A stretch of DNA of 64,000 nucleotides from Ponticaulis sp. Lineage in GTDB: Bacteria > Pseudomonadota > Alphaproteobacteria > Caulobacterales > Hyphomonadaceae. A program made the position numbers and the translations under genes. Of this stretch, positions 18,361-27,218 are shown piece by piece (within the stretch, counting starts at the first letter, position 1; each line of letters opens with the position of its first letter). Location of the stretch: contig PBNO01000014.1 of assembly GCA_002723155.1 (NCBI GenBank), forward strand, positions 59,402 to 123,401, read 5' to 3'. The notes under the pieces were generated by a model. The model ran no database searches and was not told the DNA's origin. It was given only the letters and a program-made list of their open reading frames with translations.

Positions 18361-18367
18361 AGCGGCT

Positions 18368-19402
18368 TTAAACCCGCTCGCGCAATTCATCACGAACGAG
18401 CACGGCGATATCCTCGCAGGCCTTCCGTGCTGCGGGTGAAATGCCCATAAAGGCCGTAAAGCCGTGCGCAAGGCTGTCATAGCACCGGTAAACTACATCA
18501 ACGCCTGCATCTGTCAGACGATCAGCATAGGCTTTGCCCTGATCGTGCAGAATGTCGAAGCCTGCTGTAACGATGATCGCCGGTGCGAGGTTTTCCAGCT
18601 GGGTGGAGCACATAGGCGAGATCATCGGATCCTCGCGGTCTGCGCCTTCTGGCAGATACTGGTCGATGAACCATTCCATCGTATCGCGCGTCAGCGGGTA
18701 GCTGTCGGCGTAGATATTCATGCTGGATGATTCAAACTCGATCTCTGTTGCCGGATAGATCAGAATTTGAAGCACAGGCTGCGGCTTGTGATCGCGCATC
18801 ATTTCCTGCGCGACGATGGCGGTGAAATTACCACCCATGGAATCGCCCGCCACAGCAGCATGGCCCGGAGATGCACCAAGGTTTTCAGCTTCCTGCAGGC
18901 ACCACTCATAGGCTGCAATCGCGTCATTCAGACCGGCTGGCCATTTGTGTTCGGGGGCAAGTCGATAATCGACAGAGACAACCGGCGCTTTACAGATATG
19001 GCTCAGCAGTCCGCAGAATTCGTGGCTGGTCTCAAGGTCGCCAATCACGCCGCCGCCAAAGTGGTAGAACACGATGACAGGCATGTTCGGGTCCTGACCG
19101 AACGGCTTGTAAATTCGGGCCGGAATCGAATTCGTTTCTGTCGGAATGCTTGTATCTTCCGTCGTGACACCGGATGGCAGGTCGCCTGCAAAAGGCGCAA
19201 GGCCTTCTGCTGATGCTGCGCGGGCAATCTCAGGGCTGAGTGAAGACATAGGCGGTTGCTTGCGCGCGGAGTGGGCAATCATCTGGAAGTGCGGGTCCAG
19301 CGTGCGTCCACCAAGTTGAACCGGGTGTCCGCCAGACATTTTGACCAGCCAGCTATTCGGCAGCTTCATGACCATTTTGGCCAGCATTGTGCTAAAGCTC
19401 AT
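18368..19402 (-). CDS. Alpha/beta hydrolase, hormone-sensitive-lipase-like esterase
   Basis: 344 aa of the HSL (family IV) esterase type: oxyanion-hole motif YHFGGGVIGD in place of the usual HGGG, substrate-side block VVSVDYRLAPEHKWPAGLND, nucleophile elbow GDSMGG and a late catalytic His in SLAHGFTAFMG. It most likely hydrolyses short-chain or acyl esters in the cytoplasm. It lies 39 bp downstream of a TetR regulator on the same strand, so the two form a probable self-regulated unit. Confidence 0.85.
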   Translation of the reverse strand: MSFSTMLAKMVMKLPNSWLVKMSGGHPVQLGGRTLDPHFQMIAHSARKQPPMSSLSPEIARAASAEGLAPFAGDLPSGVTTEDTSIPTETNSIPARIYKPFGQDPNMPVIVFYHFGGGVIGDLETSHEFCGLLSHICKAPVVSVDYRLAPEHKWPAGLNDAIAAYEWCLQEAENLGASPGHAAVAGDSMGGNFTAIVAQEMMRDHKPQPVLQILIYPATEIEFESSSMNIYADSYPLTRDTMEWFIDQYLPEGADREDPMISPMCSTQLENLAPAIIVTAGFDILHDQGKAYADRLTDAGVDVVYRCYDSLAHGFTAFMGISPAARKACEDIAVLVRDELRERV

Positions 19403-19441
19403 GCCCGTTTCCCCATAAATCTTTGTTCGCTGAGTTTTATC

Positions 19442-20083
19442 TTAGGTGCGAATTTCATCAAAAGCGTGGCGGATACCACACAAGATCAGATTAGTCGCAA
19501 AATCCGTCGCCTGTTCAACCAGCTTTTCGGTCTGATCCTGATCATTTGAAATCCGCGTGAGCATGACATCGCCAAGTTCGCGGGCGATCCCGATAGCGGA
19601 GGCGGTCAGATAGGCGGTGTCGATATCAGGCGAACCCTCGGAGGCGAGGATGGTCTCGATGTCCTTGCGGATCTCCTGAAAAATGGCGTTCATTTCAGGT
19701 GTATCGGACCGCACGTCGCTGATATGGATTTTGGGTGCTGCGAGCCTCAGAACTTCAGCATGTCGTTCCACGATGAAGTGGAAGTAAGCACTGAAGGCGC
19801 ATTTGAGATACTCTTCAAAGCTGATGTTTTCGCGCGGCAGTGTTCTGAGCAAGCGGCCGAATTCAGCTGCAGATGTTTCCGCGAGCGCTTCGAAGATTTC
19901 TTCTTTGGATTTGAAATAATTGTAGAACGTGCCGCTCGCCAGATCCGTGCGGCGGATGATGTCCCGCACAGTCGTCGTCTCATAGCCGAGTTCTGCGAAA
20001 ACGAGACGCGCAGCATCCAGTATTGCTTCACGGTTAGCAGCTTTGGAGCGCTCTCGTTTGCCCTGGGTCTTTGAAATCATCAT
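19442..20083 (-). CDS. TetR-family transcriptional regulator
   Basis: 213 aa with an N-terminal helix-turn-helix (REAILDAARLVFAELGYETT, then RDIIRRTDLASGTFYNYFKSKEE), the classic TetR pattern. The C-terminal ligand domain shows no diagnostic motif; the ligand is unknown, perhaps a fatty-acid-type compound given the esterase immediately downstream. Two adjacent ATG codons are possible starts (20083 and 20080). Confidence 0.88.
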   Translation of the reverse strand: MMISKTQGKRERSKAANREAILDAARLVFAELGYETTTVRDIIRRTDLASGTFYNYFKSKEEIFEALAETSAAEFGRLLRTLPRENISFEEYLKCAFSAYFHFIVERHAEVLRLAAPKIHISDVRSDTPEMNAIFQEIRKDIETILASEGSPDIDTAYLTASAIGIARELGDVMLTRISNDQDQTEKLVEQATDFATNLILCGIRHAFDEIRT

Positions 20084-20218
20084 CTGGCGCTGTCACTTGA
20101 ATCGGCTGGCGGTTTTCCGCACGAGAGGACATTACTGTAAAATTGCGGGTATCAAAACTCAATCGCTTCCGTGCACGTCACGGCGAGATAGCTGGTCTTA
20201 TGCCCAGCGAATATCCAC

Positions 20219-20710
20219 TCAGGACTGCGTATCCTCACCGTCCGTGTCCGGAGGAGTTGAGGGTGAAGTTAATTCATCTGGAAGCTGGAAGGCGGGCGAT
20301 TCGACCGAGAATATGGCGTCAGCTTTTGAATTTCGTCGTGACAGGCGCACCATTTCGAAGTGACCGGACAGAAAATCTTCGCCGGTTCCGACATGCCATT
20401 CGCCAAAGATACGGCTCGCCTCATCCGACAGTCGTCCAAGGTACTGAATATGGGCCTGATGGACTTCCGGTCCGGGGTGATACAGCTTTTCGAAAATCAC
20501 GCTTTCACCGGCCATTTCTCCCATGACATCGGCTGAAAGCTCACGCAGCATGGGCGCGGCGAAGGTGTTTGGTTCCAGAGTGGTGCCGGTGAATTCCAGT
20601 TGGGCAACCGACTCAAGAAAGGCTGAAAACGGTATACGCTGATCGTCTGCGGCGGTGCCATAGGCATACCATCCGGTCCAGTATCCGGCGATGTCGTTCG
20701 CGTCAGTCAT
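20219..20710 (-). CDS. Hypothetical protein, 163 aa
   Basis: A soluble acidic protein (MTDANDIAGYWTGWYAYGTA) with no signal peptide, membrane segment or motif I recognise. The opening 'GYW.G.Y' pattern and the beta-rich middle (FTGTTLEPNT, ASRIFGEWHVGTGEDFLSGHF) suggest a small beta-barrel or lipocalin-like fold, which is only a guess. The tail is Pro/Asp/Thr-rich and probably disordered. It is divergent from the thioesterase pair with a 47-bp gap. Confidence 0.6.
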   Translation of the reverse strand: MTDANDIAGYWTGWYAYGTAADDQRIPFSAFLESVAQLEFTGTTLEPNTFAAPMLRELSADVMGEMAGESVIFEKLYHPGPEVHQAHIQYLGRLSDEASRIFGEWHVGTGEDFLSGHFEMVRLSRRNSKADAIFSVESPAFQLPDELTSPSTPPDTDGEDTQS

Positions 20711-20757
20711 GGTGATTATCTATTTCCATACGCTGACACTCGGTGTAGTGAGGTGCC

Positions 20758-21231
20758 ATGACAGAGAATCCTGATTTCTTCGATCTTATTCGGCAATATG
20801 CGCCTAATATCATAAATAAGGTGCCGTATGCGAACACGCTAGGGTTTGAGCTGGTCGATCTTGAGCCGGGTAAGGCGATCGCGCGCGCGCCCTATAAACC
20901 AGAGACAATTGGCGACATCGAAACCGGTATTATTCACGGTGGTGTTGTAACGGCTTTGCTGGATAATGTGTCCGGTGTTTCGGTGATCGCAGCCCTTTCA
21001 GAGATGAAGTCTACAGCCACGCTCGATCTGCGTATTGATTATATGCGCCCGGCAGAAGTGGGCCGCGATATCATCGCCGAGGCAGAGTGCTATCATATGA
21101 CCCGCACCGTCGCGTTTACACGCGCCTGGGCCTATCATGAAAGCCGCGACCGTGTGATTGCAACAGCGTCCGGATCATTCGCCCTGAACACCATTAAGGG
21201 CTTTCCCGCGAATACCGGGGAGGGCAGCTGA
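20758..21231 (+). CDS. Hotdog-fold thioesterase, PaaI-like (first of a pair)
   Basis: 157 aa with the PaaI/YdiI-type hotdog pattern: GFELVDLEPGKAIARAPYKP, the signature IIHGGVVTALLDN, and TATLDLRIDYMRPAEVGRDI. The family hydrolyses acyl-CoA thioesters in the cytoplasm. Its TGA overlaps the ATG of a second hotdog gene, so the two are translationally coupled and may form a heteromer. Confidence 0.85.
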   Translation: MTENPDFFDLIRQYAPNIINKVPYANTLGFELVDLEPGKAIARAPYKPETIGDIETGIIHGGVVTALLDNVSGVSVIAALSEMKSTATLDLRIDYMRPAEVGRDIIAEAECYHMTRTVAFTRAWAYHESRDRVIATASGSFALNTIKGFPANTGEGS

Positions 21232-21659
21232 TGAGCGAGGACATTCTCCAGCGTCAGAAGAAGTTGCAGGACTATCTTAACCGGACGCCGTTTGCTGATT
21301 TTATTGGTTTCAAATGCGAAATCATGGGCGATGAAATGACGGCGATCCTTCCATTTGAAGAGAAGATCATCGGCAACCCGTCCATCCGTGCGCTTCATGG
21401 CGGCGCGACCGGTGCGTTTCTTGAGCTGACGGCGATGGCTCAGCTGTTTCTGCTCTCTGATGAGGTCAGCCTCGCCAAACCGATTAATCTGACAATCGAT
21501 TACCTGCGTCAGGCGAAGGCAGAAAACCTCTATGCCCGCGCGACTGTGACCAAGCAGGGGCGGCGCATCGCGAATGTTCATGCTGAAGCATGGCAATCGG
21601 AACGGGCCCGGCCAGTGGCAACGCTTAGTGCGCATTTTTTGCTGGGTAATGGTGAGTAA
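21231..21659 (+). CDS. Hotdog-fold thioesterase, PaaI-like (second of a pair)
   Basis: 142 aa, again with the hotdog pattern: FIGFKCEIMGDEMTAILPFE, RALHGGATGAFLELTAM and NLTIDYLRQAKAENLYARA. The usual acidic residue after HGG is displaced compared with its neighbour, so activity may differ. Start codon overlaps the stop of the preceding hotdog gene (TGATG). This kind of pair is common in alphaproteobacteria; the substrate is not known. Confidence 0.82.
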   Translation: MSEDILQRQKKLQDYLNRTPFADFIGFKCEIMGDEMTAILPFEEKIIGNPSIRALHGGATGAFLELTAMAQLFLLSDEVSLAKPINLTIDYLRQAKAENLYARATVTKQGRRIANVHAEAWQSERARPVATLSAHFLLGNGE

Positions 21660-21746
21660 TCGTCAACGCCAATCGATAAAATTGTAAATGTCTGCTCCCG
21701 CAAAATTAAACCTTTTGTGGGTAAGACTGCATGCTGAGGTCACAGC

Positions 21747-23261
21747 ATGCACGAGAAGCTGAAATTTAAAAATCTGTTCCGGATCCATTCCGACGAACCT
21801 GAGCTTGTGCAGGCTCAGATGGCGGCTATGTCACGCCAGATACCTCTGATTTACATCATTGTCGCGTTCAATGTGTTCGGCCTCGCCGTCAGTTTTGCGT
21901 CAGCTGCGCCGCCGGAACTGGCCATATGGACGCCTGCTGTTCTGATCGGTCTGTTTATCGTCCGCAGCCTTTTCTGGTTCATGCGGCCGAAAGAGTATGC
22001 AAGCCATCTTGATGCGGCGAGGGAGCTGCGGAAACTCTCAGCGCTTCTTGCCGGCATGGCAGTTTTCCTGTCCGTCTGGTGTATTCTGCTTTTCCCGTAT
22101 GGCGATGCAAACCAGCAGACACATATCGCGTTCTTTATCTCTGTAACGCTGATCGGGACTGTCTTCGCTGTCGTTCAGGTCCCGCTGGCTGCACTCGTCT
22201 GTATGACGATTAGCGGCACAACGTTCGTCCTGTTCTTTGCGACGCGCGGAAACCTTGCTTACACCGCAATGGCGTTGAACTTCATTACGGTGATGCTTGT
22301 CGTCTTCATGCTGGTGCGTAGCTATTTTCACAATCTCTACGGCTTCATCACGTTGAATAAACAGCTGACGGAGGCGAACGCAGAGCTTAATTCGCTCTAT
22401 GCCGAACTTCAGACGCACCGCGATAACCTTGCCCAACAGGTTTGTCTGCGCACTGCCGAGCTTGAAGAGCAAAAGCTGAAGCTGGAGCAGGCGCTGAAGG
22501 CAGAACGTGAACTCAATGCGATGCAGAATGATTTTGTGTCCATGGTTAGCCATGAATTCCGTACGCCGCTCGCGGTGATCGACGGCATGGCGCGCCGTGT
22601 CGAGAACCGGGCTGACAGCATGGATGCAGATGCTGTTCGCGAGCGGATGGAAAAAATTCGCGGCTCTGTTGGACGTCTTTCCAATCTGGTCGAGCGTACG
22701 CTGGATGCCTCACGCATGGCAGCTTCAAAGCTGCAGTTCGAGCCGGAAATGGTGGACATCCAGTCGCATATTCTCGACGTCCTGGACCGTCACAAGGAGA
22801 TTGCGACCGAGTACCAGTTCGAGATCGATATTGAAGACCTTCCGGATGAGCTTAGCTGTGATCCGCGCCTGATGGAGCATGTGCTGGGAAATATGATCGG
22901 CAATGCCGTGAAATACTCCAAAGTGGACCCGCGCATCGATATTTGTGGTTATGTCGAGGGCAATTGGGCGATCATCAAGGTTCGCGATCACGGTGTCGGC
23001 ATTCCGAAAGCAGAATTGGCTCGTGTGACAGAGCGTTTCTTCCGGGCATCAACAGCGACCAGCATTCAAGGCACAGGCATCGGGCTCAATCTCGTTAAAG
23101 AGATTGTTCAGATGCACGGCGGCAAGTTTAAAATTGACAGTGAAGAAGGCAAATGGACTGAAGTCAGCGCCTTCTTCCCAATCTCAAGGGATTCCGCCGA
23201 TCCTGTCATTCTCGGCGTTCACGATGATGATGAGCCGGACGCTTTAGTCCGCCGCGCCTGA
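21747..23261 (+). CDS. Membrane-bound sensor histidine kinase
   Basis: 504 aa. The N-terminal half has about six membrane helices (IPLIYIIVAFNVFGLAVSFA through AMALNFITVMLVVFMLVRSYF) with hardly any periplasmic loop, so it probably senses within or near the membrane. A coiled coil (about 210-260) leads to HisKA with MVSHEFRTPLAVIDGMARR and an ATPase with N-box NMIGNAVKYSK, G1 RDHGVGIPKAE and G2 GTGIGLNLVKEI. No response regulator is adjacent, so it is an orphan. The final codons overlap the convergent oxidoreductase gene. Confidence 0.9.
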   Translation: MHEKLKFKNLFRIHSDEPELVQAQMAAMSRQIPLIYIIVAFNVFGLAVSFASAAPPELAIWTPAVLIGLFIVRSLFWFMRPKEYASHLDAARELRKLSALLAGMAVFLSVWCILLFPYGDANQQTHIAFFISVTLIGTVFAVVQVPLAALVCMTISGTTFVLFFATRGNLAYTAMALNFITVMLVVFMLVRSYFHNLYGFITLNKQLTEANAELNSLYAELQTHRDNLAQQVCLRTAELEEQKLKLEQALKAERELNAMQNDFVSMVSHEFRTPLAVIDGMARRVENRADSMDADAVRERMEKIRGSVGRLSNLVERTLDASRMAASKLQFEPEMVDIQSHILDVLDRHKEIATEYQFEIDIEDLPDELSCDPRLMEHVLGNMIGNAVKYSKVDPRIDICGYVEGNWAIIKVRDHGVGIPKAELARVTERFFRASTATSIQGTGIGLNLVKEIVQMHGGKFKIDSEEGKWTEVSAFFPISRDSADPVILGVHDDDEPDALVRRA

Positions 23262-24206
23262 AAGAGCGTCGCCGAGCGCTTTGCCGCTCGCCCAGGCATC
23301 TTCGACACTCCCTCCCATAAGCCAGTCTCCGCAAACTCCGAGTGTCTTGTCTTCGGTCAGCATGAAGGGCTCGCCAGCGGGCTTGGATGTAACGGCATAG
23401 CGCCAGCGGTGGGCATGCTCTACGGCGGGCAATGGTAGCTTTATCGATAATGTCTCGGCCAATGCAGATTTCATGGCGTGCAGAACATCACTCGCGTCGT
23501 CTTCAAGGTGCGCTGTCGACCAGTCTGTGCTGGCATGCAGAACAAGACAGTCCTTCGCAGTATCTCTACCCGGCTTGGTCTGGTTCCGGATGATCGCATC
23601 GATGGAGCTTTGTTTCGGTTTCAGAGTGGTGAAATCCACTGCGAGAGGTGTCTCGAAGCCCAGCATCGTCACCCAGCGCGGCTCTGAAATAACCTTGCCA
23701 GCTTTCGCGGCAAACTCGGGCGCGGCATCGGCAAGAAGAATGGTCGCCTGTTCTGCTGGAATTGCGCAGACAACAACATCGCAGTCGAATGGAGGGGAAT
23801 CCTGTTCGAAACACAGCGCCCAACCGCGCGGTGTGCGCGTTATGCGCTCTACACGTTGGCCAAAGCGAACGTCGAGGCCCTCGGCCAGACCCTTGATGGT
23901 GGAGTTCATGCCGGGCGTGCCGACAAAGCTTTTCGGAAAGCCGTTATCATTTGCATGCAGCTCTGCGACGAAACCTGCTTCGATGAGTGGTTGAAGCGCG
24001 TGTGCGAACGCCTCAGAGCGAGCCTCGAATGCGCTTGTTCCGTGGTCGAAGCGATATTCGGTACCGTCCGCGCTGATACGCTTGGTCGACAGCCGACCGC
24101 CTGCGCCGCGCCCTTTATCAAAAACTGTGACGTCCATTCCGTTCTGACGGGCAATGCGTGCGCAAGTGAGGCCTGAGAATCCGGCACCGATAATAGCGAG
24201 TTTCAA
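23244..24206 (-). CDS. FAD-dependent oxidoreductase, renalase-like
   Basis: 320 aa with an N-terminal dinucleotide-binding motif (LAIIGAGFSGLTCARIARQN), the flavin-contact block DKGRGAGGRLSTKR and C-terminal GVCGDWLMGGSVEDAWASGKALGDAL, all typical of the small renalase-like NAD(P)/FAD amine-oxidase superfamily. Cytoplasmic; substrate unknown. Convergent with the histidine kinase, overlapping its 3' end by 18 bp. Confidence 0.83.
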   Translation of the reverse strand: MKLAIIGAGFSGLTCARIARQNGMDVTVFDKGRGAGGRLSTKRISADGTEYRFDHGTSAFEARSEAFAHALQPLIEAGFVAELHANDNGFPKSFVGTPGMNSTIKGLAEGLDVRFGQRVERITRTPRGWALCFEQDSPPFDCDVVVCAIPAEQATILLADAAPEFAAKAGKVISEPRWVTMLGFETPLAVDFTTLKPKQSSIDAIIRNQTKPGRDTAKDCLVLHASTDWSTAHLEDDASDVLHAMKSALAETLSIKLPLPAVEHAHRWRYAVTSKPAGEPFMLTEDKTLGVCGDWLMGGSVEDAWASGKALGDALSGAAD

Positions 24207-24445
24207 GAGTTCTATCCCGTTCAGAAATGTGATGCTTCAGATACTCAATACGAAGATGGAAGACGGGCGGATTTTATTTTTACCGGAGGTCAGACGCCTC
24301 AATCGCCAGGATAGTATTTCGCTTAGGCGATCTAGCGCTCAGACGCAGTTCTGCAGAAACTAAAACAGCGCCACGCAGAAGACGCGGCGCTGTATCAGAA
24401 ACTATGTGAAGGCGGACCGATGAGGTCGCTGCCTTAAACTGGCTT

Positions 24446-26263
24446 TCAAGCGGCGCCTTTGACCTTCGCGTCGGAGCCTTTTGTAGCTTGCTCTGTAAGC
24501 CACTCTCGGAAGTTCTTCATTGCGGGCTTCCAGTTGTTGATCGTGTCAGGCGCAAAGACTTTCGCAGTCGGATACCAGGGCAGTTCACCCGTGCCGAGAT
24601 AAGGCCACGCATTCGGCGCACCGATAATGGCGGTACGCGCACCAGAGCCTGCCGCGATGTTCGTCGTTGCGTTCATTGGGCCGACGACCAGATCAAGCGC
24701 AACGCAAAGTGCAGCCAGATCATCCAGATCGTCTTTCAGATTGATGCCTTCCATCTGGTGGATTTTGACGCCGAACTCTTTCTCAGCGCGTTCAATATCT
24801 TCCGCGCATTCGCCATACTGAAGGTTTACCCAGACAACGCCTTCGGTTTTCAGCGTGTCCTTCCACTGCGTGAACGGAGAATAGTATTTCGAACGCTTCG
24901 CCGTCATCAGCATGGACTTCCAGAGGATGCCGGTTTTGAGGCCCGGGCCGAGCTTGGCCAGTTCGCTTTTCCAGTGTTCGATACGGTCCGGATCAGGTGT
25001 CAGGAAGCCACCTTCTGTCGGGAAGTCTTTGATATCTGTACGCAGAGCACGCAGAACGCTCGCCATTGGTGCCCAGAAATCATAGGTGTCCCAGTCGGTG
25101 ATCAGCGGGCAGCCACGAAGTGGAATGGCGTTAGAGCGAACCGTAGAGTGCTTAGTGACTTTCGCTGTCGGGAAGGAGCGCTGCATTAGCGCTTCCAGAC
25201 GCGGCACCACACCGATGGTCAGCGACCCTTCAGGGCCGAGCCGGTCAATCAGATCATGGCCCATATTCAGGAACATGACTTCGTCACCGAGACCCTGCTC
25301 GCCTACGACGAGGATTTTCTTTCCTTCCAGCGGTTCGCCATCCCATTGCTTCAGCGGAATGGAGTAGGACGTCGCACCGCCATAGCGCGGGTTGTTACGG
25401 CATTCGTATGCGTCCCACGCTTTGTCGAGCTGACCGGAACCAATGAGGGAGATCGCAATCGCGTGCTCGGTTTCCGCGCGCTCATTTGCTGGCATGACGC
25501 CTAGATCGAGCGCTTTTTGAAGATAGTCGAGCGCCACGTCATGGCGGCCCTCTGTCGCGCGGCAATAGCCGATATTGTGATAGGCGCGCGCAAGGTTTGG
25601 CTCCAGCTGAAGCGCTTGTTCATAGAACAGAACCGCATTGTCGAATTCTGTCTGCTCCATCATGACAGTGCCGAGCGAGTTCCACAGAAGCGAGCTTTCC
25701 TGATTCTCGTAAATCGCGGCGCGCAGTACTTCGATAGCGCTCTCAAATTCGCCTTTATCGCGCAGAACGCAAGCGAGGTTGTTCGGGCCTTCTACATGGT
25801 TCGGCATCATGCGGCAGAAAATGCGGAAGAATTTCTCTGCGACGTCATAAAGGTCCATGCGCCAGGCCAGCAGGCCAAGGTTCTGGTAGATCTCCGGCTC
25901 TTCCGGCGAGAGTTGAAGCGCGCGTTCATACATGCCGAGCGCAAGGCTCGCGACGCCGAGCTTATCGAGTGCGATAGCTGTAATATGGCAGGCGAGGGCG
26001 AGGTTCTCGTCAATATTGACGGCTTGCAAGCCAAGCTGCGCTGCCTCGCGGTATTTCTCTTCATTGATAAGCCGTACAGCGCGCTTCATCAGCGGCATAG
26101 CCTTACGCAGCTTATCGTCTGACTTGTTATTCTTATAGCGAAGAACCGTTTTCAGCGCCTGACTCTTGGCTGCATCGCCCAGGGCGTCAGCCGGCATTGG
26201 ATTGGCGAGAGGTGCCGCGTCCAGCGCTTGATCGAGAGTTGTGTTCTGGGTGGCGTCGGTCAT
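24446..26263 (-). CDS. flmG: TPR-domain flagellin glycosyltransferase, FlmG-like
   Basis: 605 aa. Residues about 40-290 are a run of TPR repeats (for example SLALGMYERALQLSPEEPEI and AVLFYEQALQLEPNLARAYH). Residues about 300-590 are a glycosyltransferase-like domain (VVGEQGLGDEVMFLNMGHDL, GPMNATTNIAAGSGARTAII). This modular layout matches Caulobacter FlmG, whose TPR part binds flagellins and whose C-terminal part attaches pseudaminic acid. Context agrees: divergent from flbT-flaF, beside five flagellin genes, with a nonulosonic acid cluster 14 kb away. Acts in the cytoplasm before export. Confidence 0.8.
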   Translation of the reverse strand: MTDATQNTTLDQALDAAPLANPMPADALGDAAKSQALKTVLRYKNNKSDDKLRKAMPLMKRAVRLINEEKYREAAQLGLQAVNIDENLALACHITAIALDKLGVASLALGMYERALQLSPEEPEIYQNLGLLAWRMDLYDVAEKFFRIFCRMMPNHVEGPNNLACVLRDKGEFESAIEVLRAAIYENQESSLLWNSLGTVMMEQTEFDNAVLFYEQALQLEPNLARAYHNIGYCRATEGRHDVALDYLQKALDLGVMPANERAETEHAIAISLIGSGQLDKAWDAYECRNNPRYGGATSYSIPLKQWDGEPLEGKKILVVGEQGLGDEVMFLNMGHDLIDRLGPEGSLTIGVVPRLEALMQRSFPTAKVTKHSTVRSNAIPLRGCPLITDWDTYDFWAPMASVLRALRTDIKDFPTEGGFLTPDPDRIEHWKSELAKLGPGLKTGILWKSMLMTAKRSKYYSPFTQWKDTLKTEGVVWVNLQYGECAEDIERAEKEFGVKIHQMEGINLKDDLDDLAALCVALDLVVGPMNATTNIAAGSGARTAIIGAPNAWPYLGTGELPWYPTAKVFAPDTINNWKPAMKNFREWLTEQATKGSDAKVKGAA

Positions 26264-26308
26264 GTGGCGCTCCGGTGATTGCGTTTATACCGAATTGCCA
26301 CGGTCTCT

Positions 26309-26323
26309 TTAAGAAACGGCTAA
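26309..26323. promoter_or_regulatory. CtrA-like box between flmG and flbT
   Basis: TTAAGAAACGGCTAA matches TTAA-N7-TTAA with one mismatch (CTAA). It lies in the 140-bp divergent region, about 80 bp before flbT and 46 bp before flmG, where it could act on both genes. Confidence 0.4.
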
Positions 26324-26403
26324 CTTCGAATTACTCGATCTAAAACTTGCATTAACCTCATGGAGGTAAAACCAGTCTGAATGTTTACTGGCTGGAGGAC
26401 ACC

Positions 26404-26841
26404 ATGCCGCTTAAATTGTCGCTGAAACCAGGCGAAAAATTCGTTGTAAACGGCGCTGTCATTCAAAATGGCGATCGTCGCGGTGTTCTGCTTCTGCAGA
26501 ACAAAGCGTCTGTTCTGCGTGAGAAAGACATTATGCAGCCGCACGAAGCAGATACGCCTGCGAAGCGCATCTATTTCCCGGTTATGATGATGTATCTCGA
26601 TCCTTCGGACGTATCGAGCCAGTACGAAGAATTTGTGGTGAGAATGACGGAATTCATGTCCGTCATAAAAAATCCTGATATCCTCAAGGAATGCATTTCC
26701 TGTTCCAAGGATGTGATGGCGGGTCAATATTATAAGGCGCTTTCAAGGTGCCGGAACATTATGTCATACGAAGAGGAGCGCTTGGGGCATGTCCATCAAG
26801 GCGTATCAGCAGACAGCACGCCGGACCGAGAATCCGCGTGA
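26404..26841 (+). CDS. flbT: Flagellin synthesis repressor FlbT
   Basis: 145 aa, matching FlbT, which in Caulobacter binds flagellin mRNA and limits translation until the hook is finished. Family pattern visible: MPLKLSLKPGEKFVVNGAVI, then RRGVLLLQNKASVLREKDIM and a central IYFPVMMMYLDP. CTGGAGGACACC precedes the ATG. The gene overlaps flaF by 53 bp and flmG is divergent, an arrangement specific to alphaproteobacterial flagellin loci. Confidence 0.94.
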   Translation: MPLKLSLKPGEKFVVNGAVIQNGDRRGVLLLQNKASVLREKDIMQPHEADTPAKRIYFPVMMMYLDPSDVSSQYEEFVVRMTEFMSVIKNPDILKECISCSKDVMAGQYYKALSRCRNIMSYEEERLGHVHQGVSADSTPDRESA

Positions 26842-27139
26842 AATTGAGTATCGCCTCTTTGCTCAGGTAACCGCCGCGCTCGTCGAGGCACAAAAAACCG
26901 GCAAGAGCGATCTCCATAAGCTCATGGACGCGCTGGACTGGAACCGGCGGGTCTGGTCTGCGCTGTCTCTGGACTGTGCGAATCCGGACAACGGATTGCC
27001 GGCTCAGCTGCGTGCCAGCATTATTTCTCTGTCGATTTTCGTCAGTAAGCATACCTCTGAGATCATGCGCGAAGACGAAGACATTCAGGATCTGATCGAT
27101 ATCAACCGACTGATCATGCAGGGACTGAACGGCGAATAG
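26789..27139 (+). CDS. flaF: Flagellin synthesis/secretion facilitator FlaF
   Basis: 116 aa with family pattern AYQQTARRTENPREIEYRLF and LDWNRRVWSALSLDCA. FlaF is required for flagellin production and secretion and acts opposite to FlbT. It overlaps the end of flbT; GAGGAGCG upstream supports the start at ATG 26789. A terminator hairpin follows 45 bp after the stop and runs into the start of the next gene. Confidence 0.94.
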   Translation: MSIKAYQQTARRTENPREIEYRLFAQVTAALVEAQKTGKSDLHKLMDALDWNRRVWSALSLDCANPDNGLPAQLRASIISLSIFVSKHTSEIMREDEDIQDLIDINRLIMQGLNGE

Positions 27140-27183
27140 GGGCGTGCCCTTTCGTCATCTTTGCCCTGTGTCTAAACCGAGCT

Positions 27184-27218
27184 AACCTCCCTGAAAATAT
27201 ATACGGGGAGGTTTTTTT
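27184..27218 (+). terminator. flaF terminator that also contains the next gene's ribosome-binding site
   Basis: AACCTCCC (27184-27191) pairs with GGGAGGTT (27206-27213), followed by TTTTT. The ATG of the hydrolase gene begins at 27219, directly after the T run, so GGGGAGG in the 3' arm is also its Shine-Dalgarno sequence, at a spacing of 7. Confidence 0.8.
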
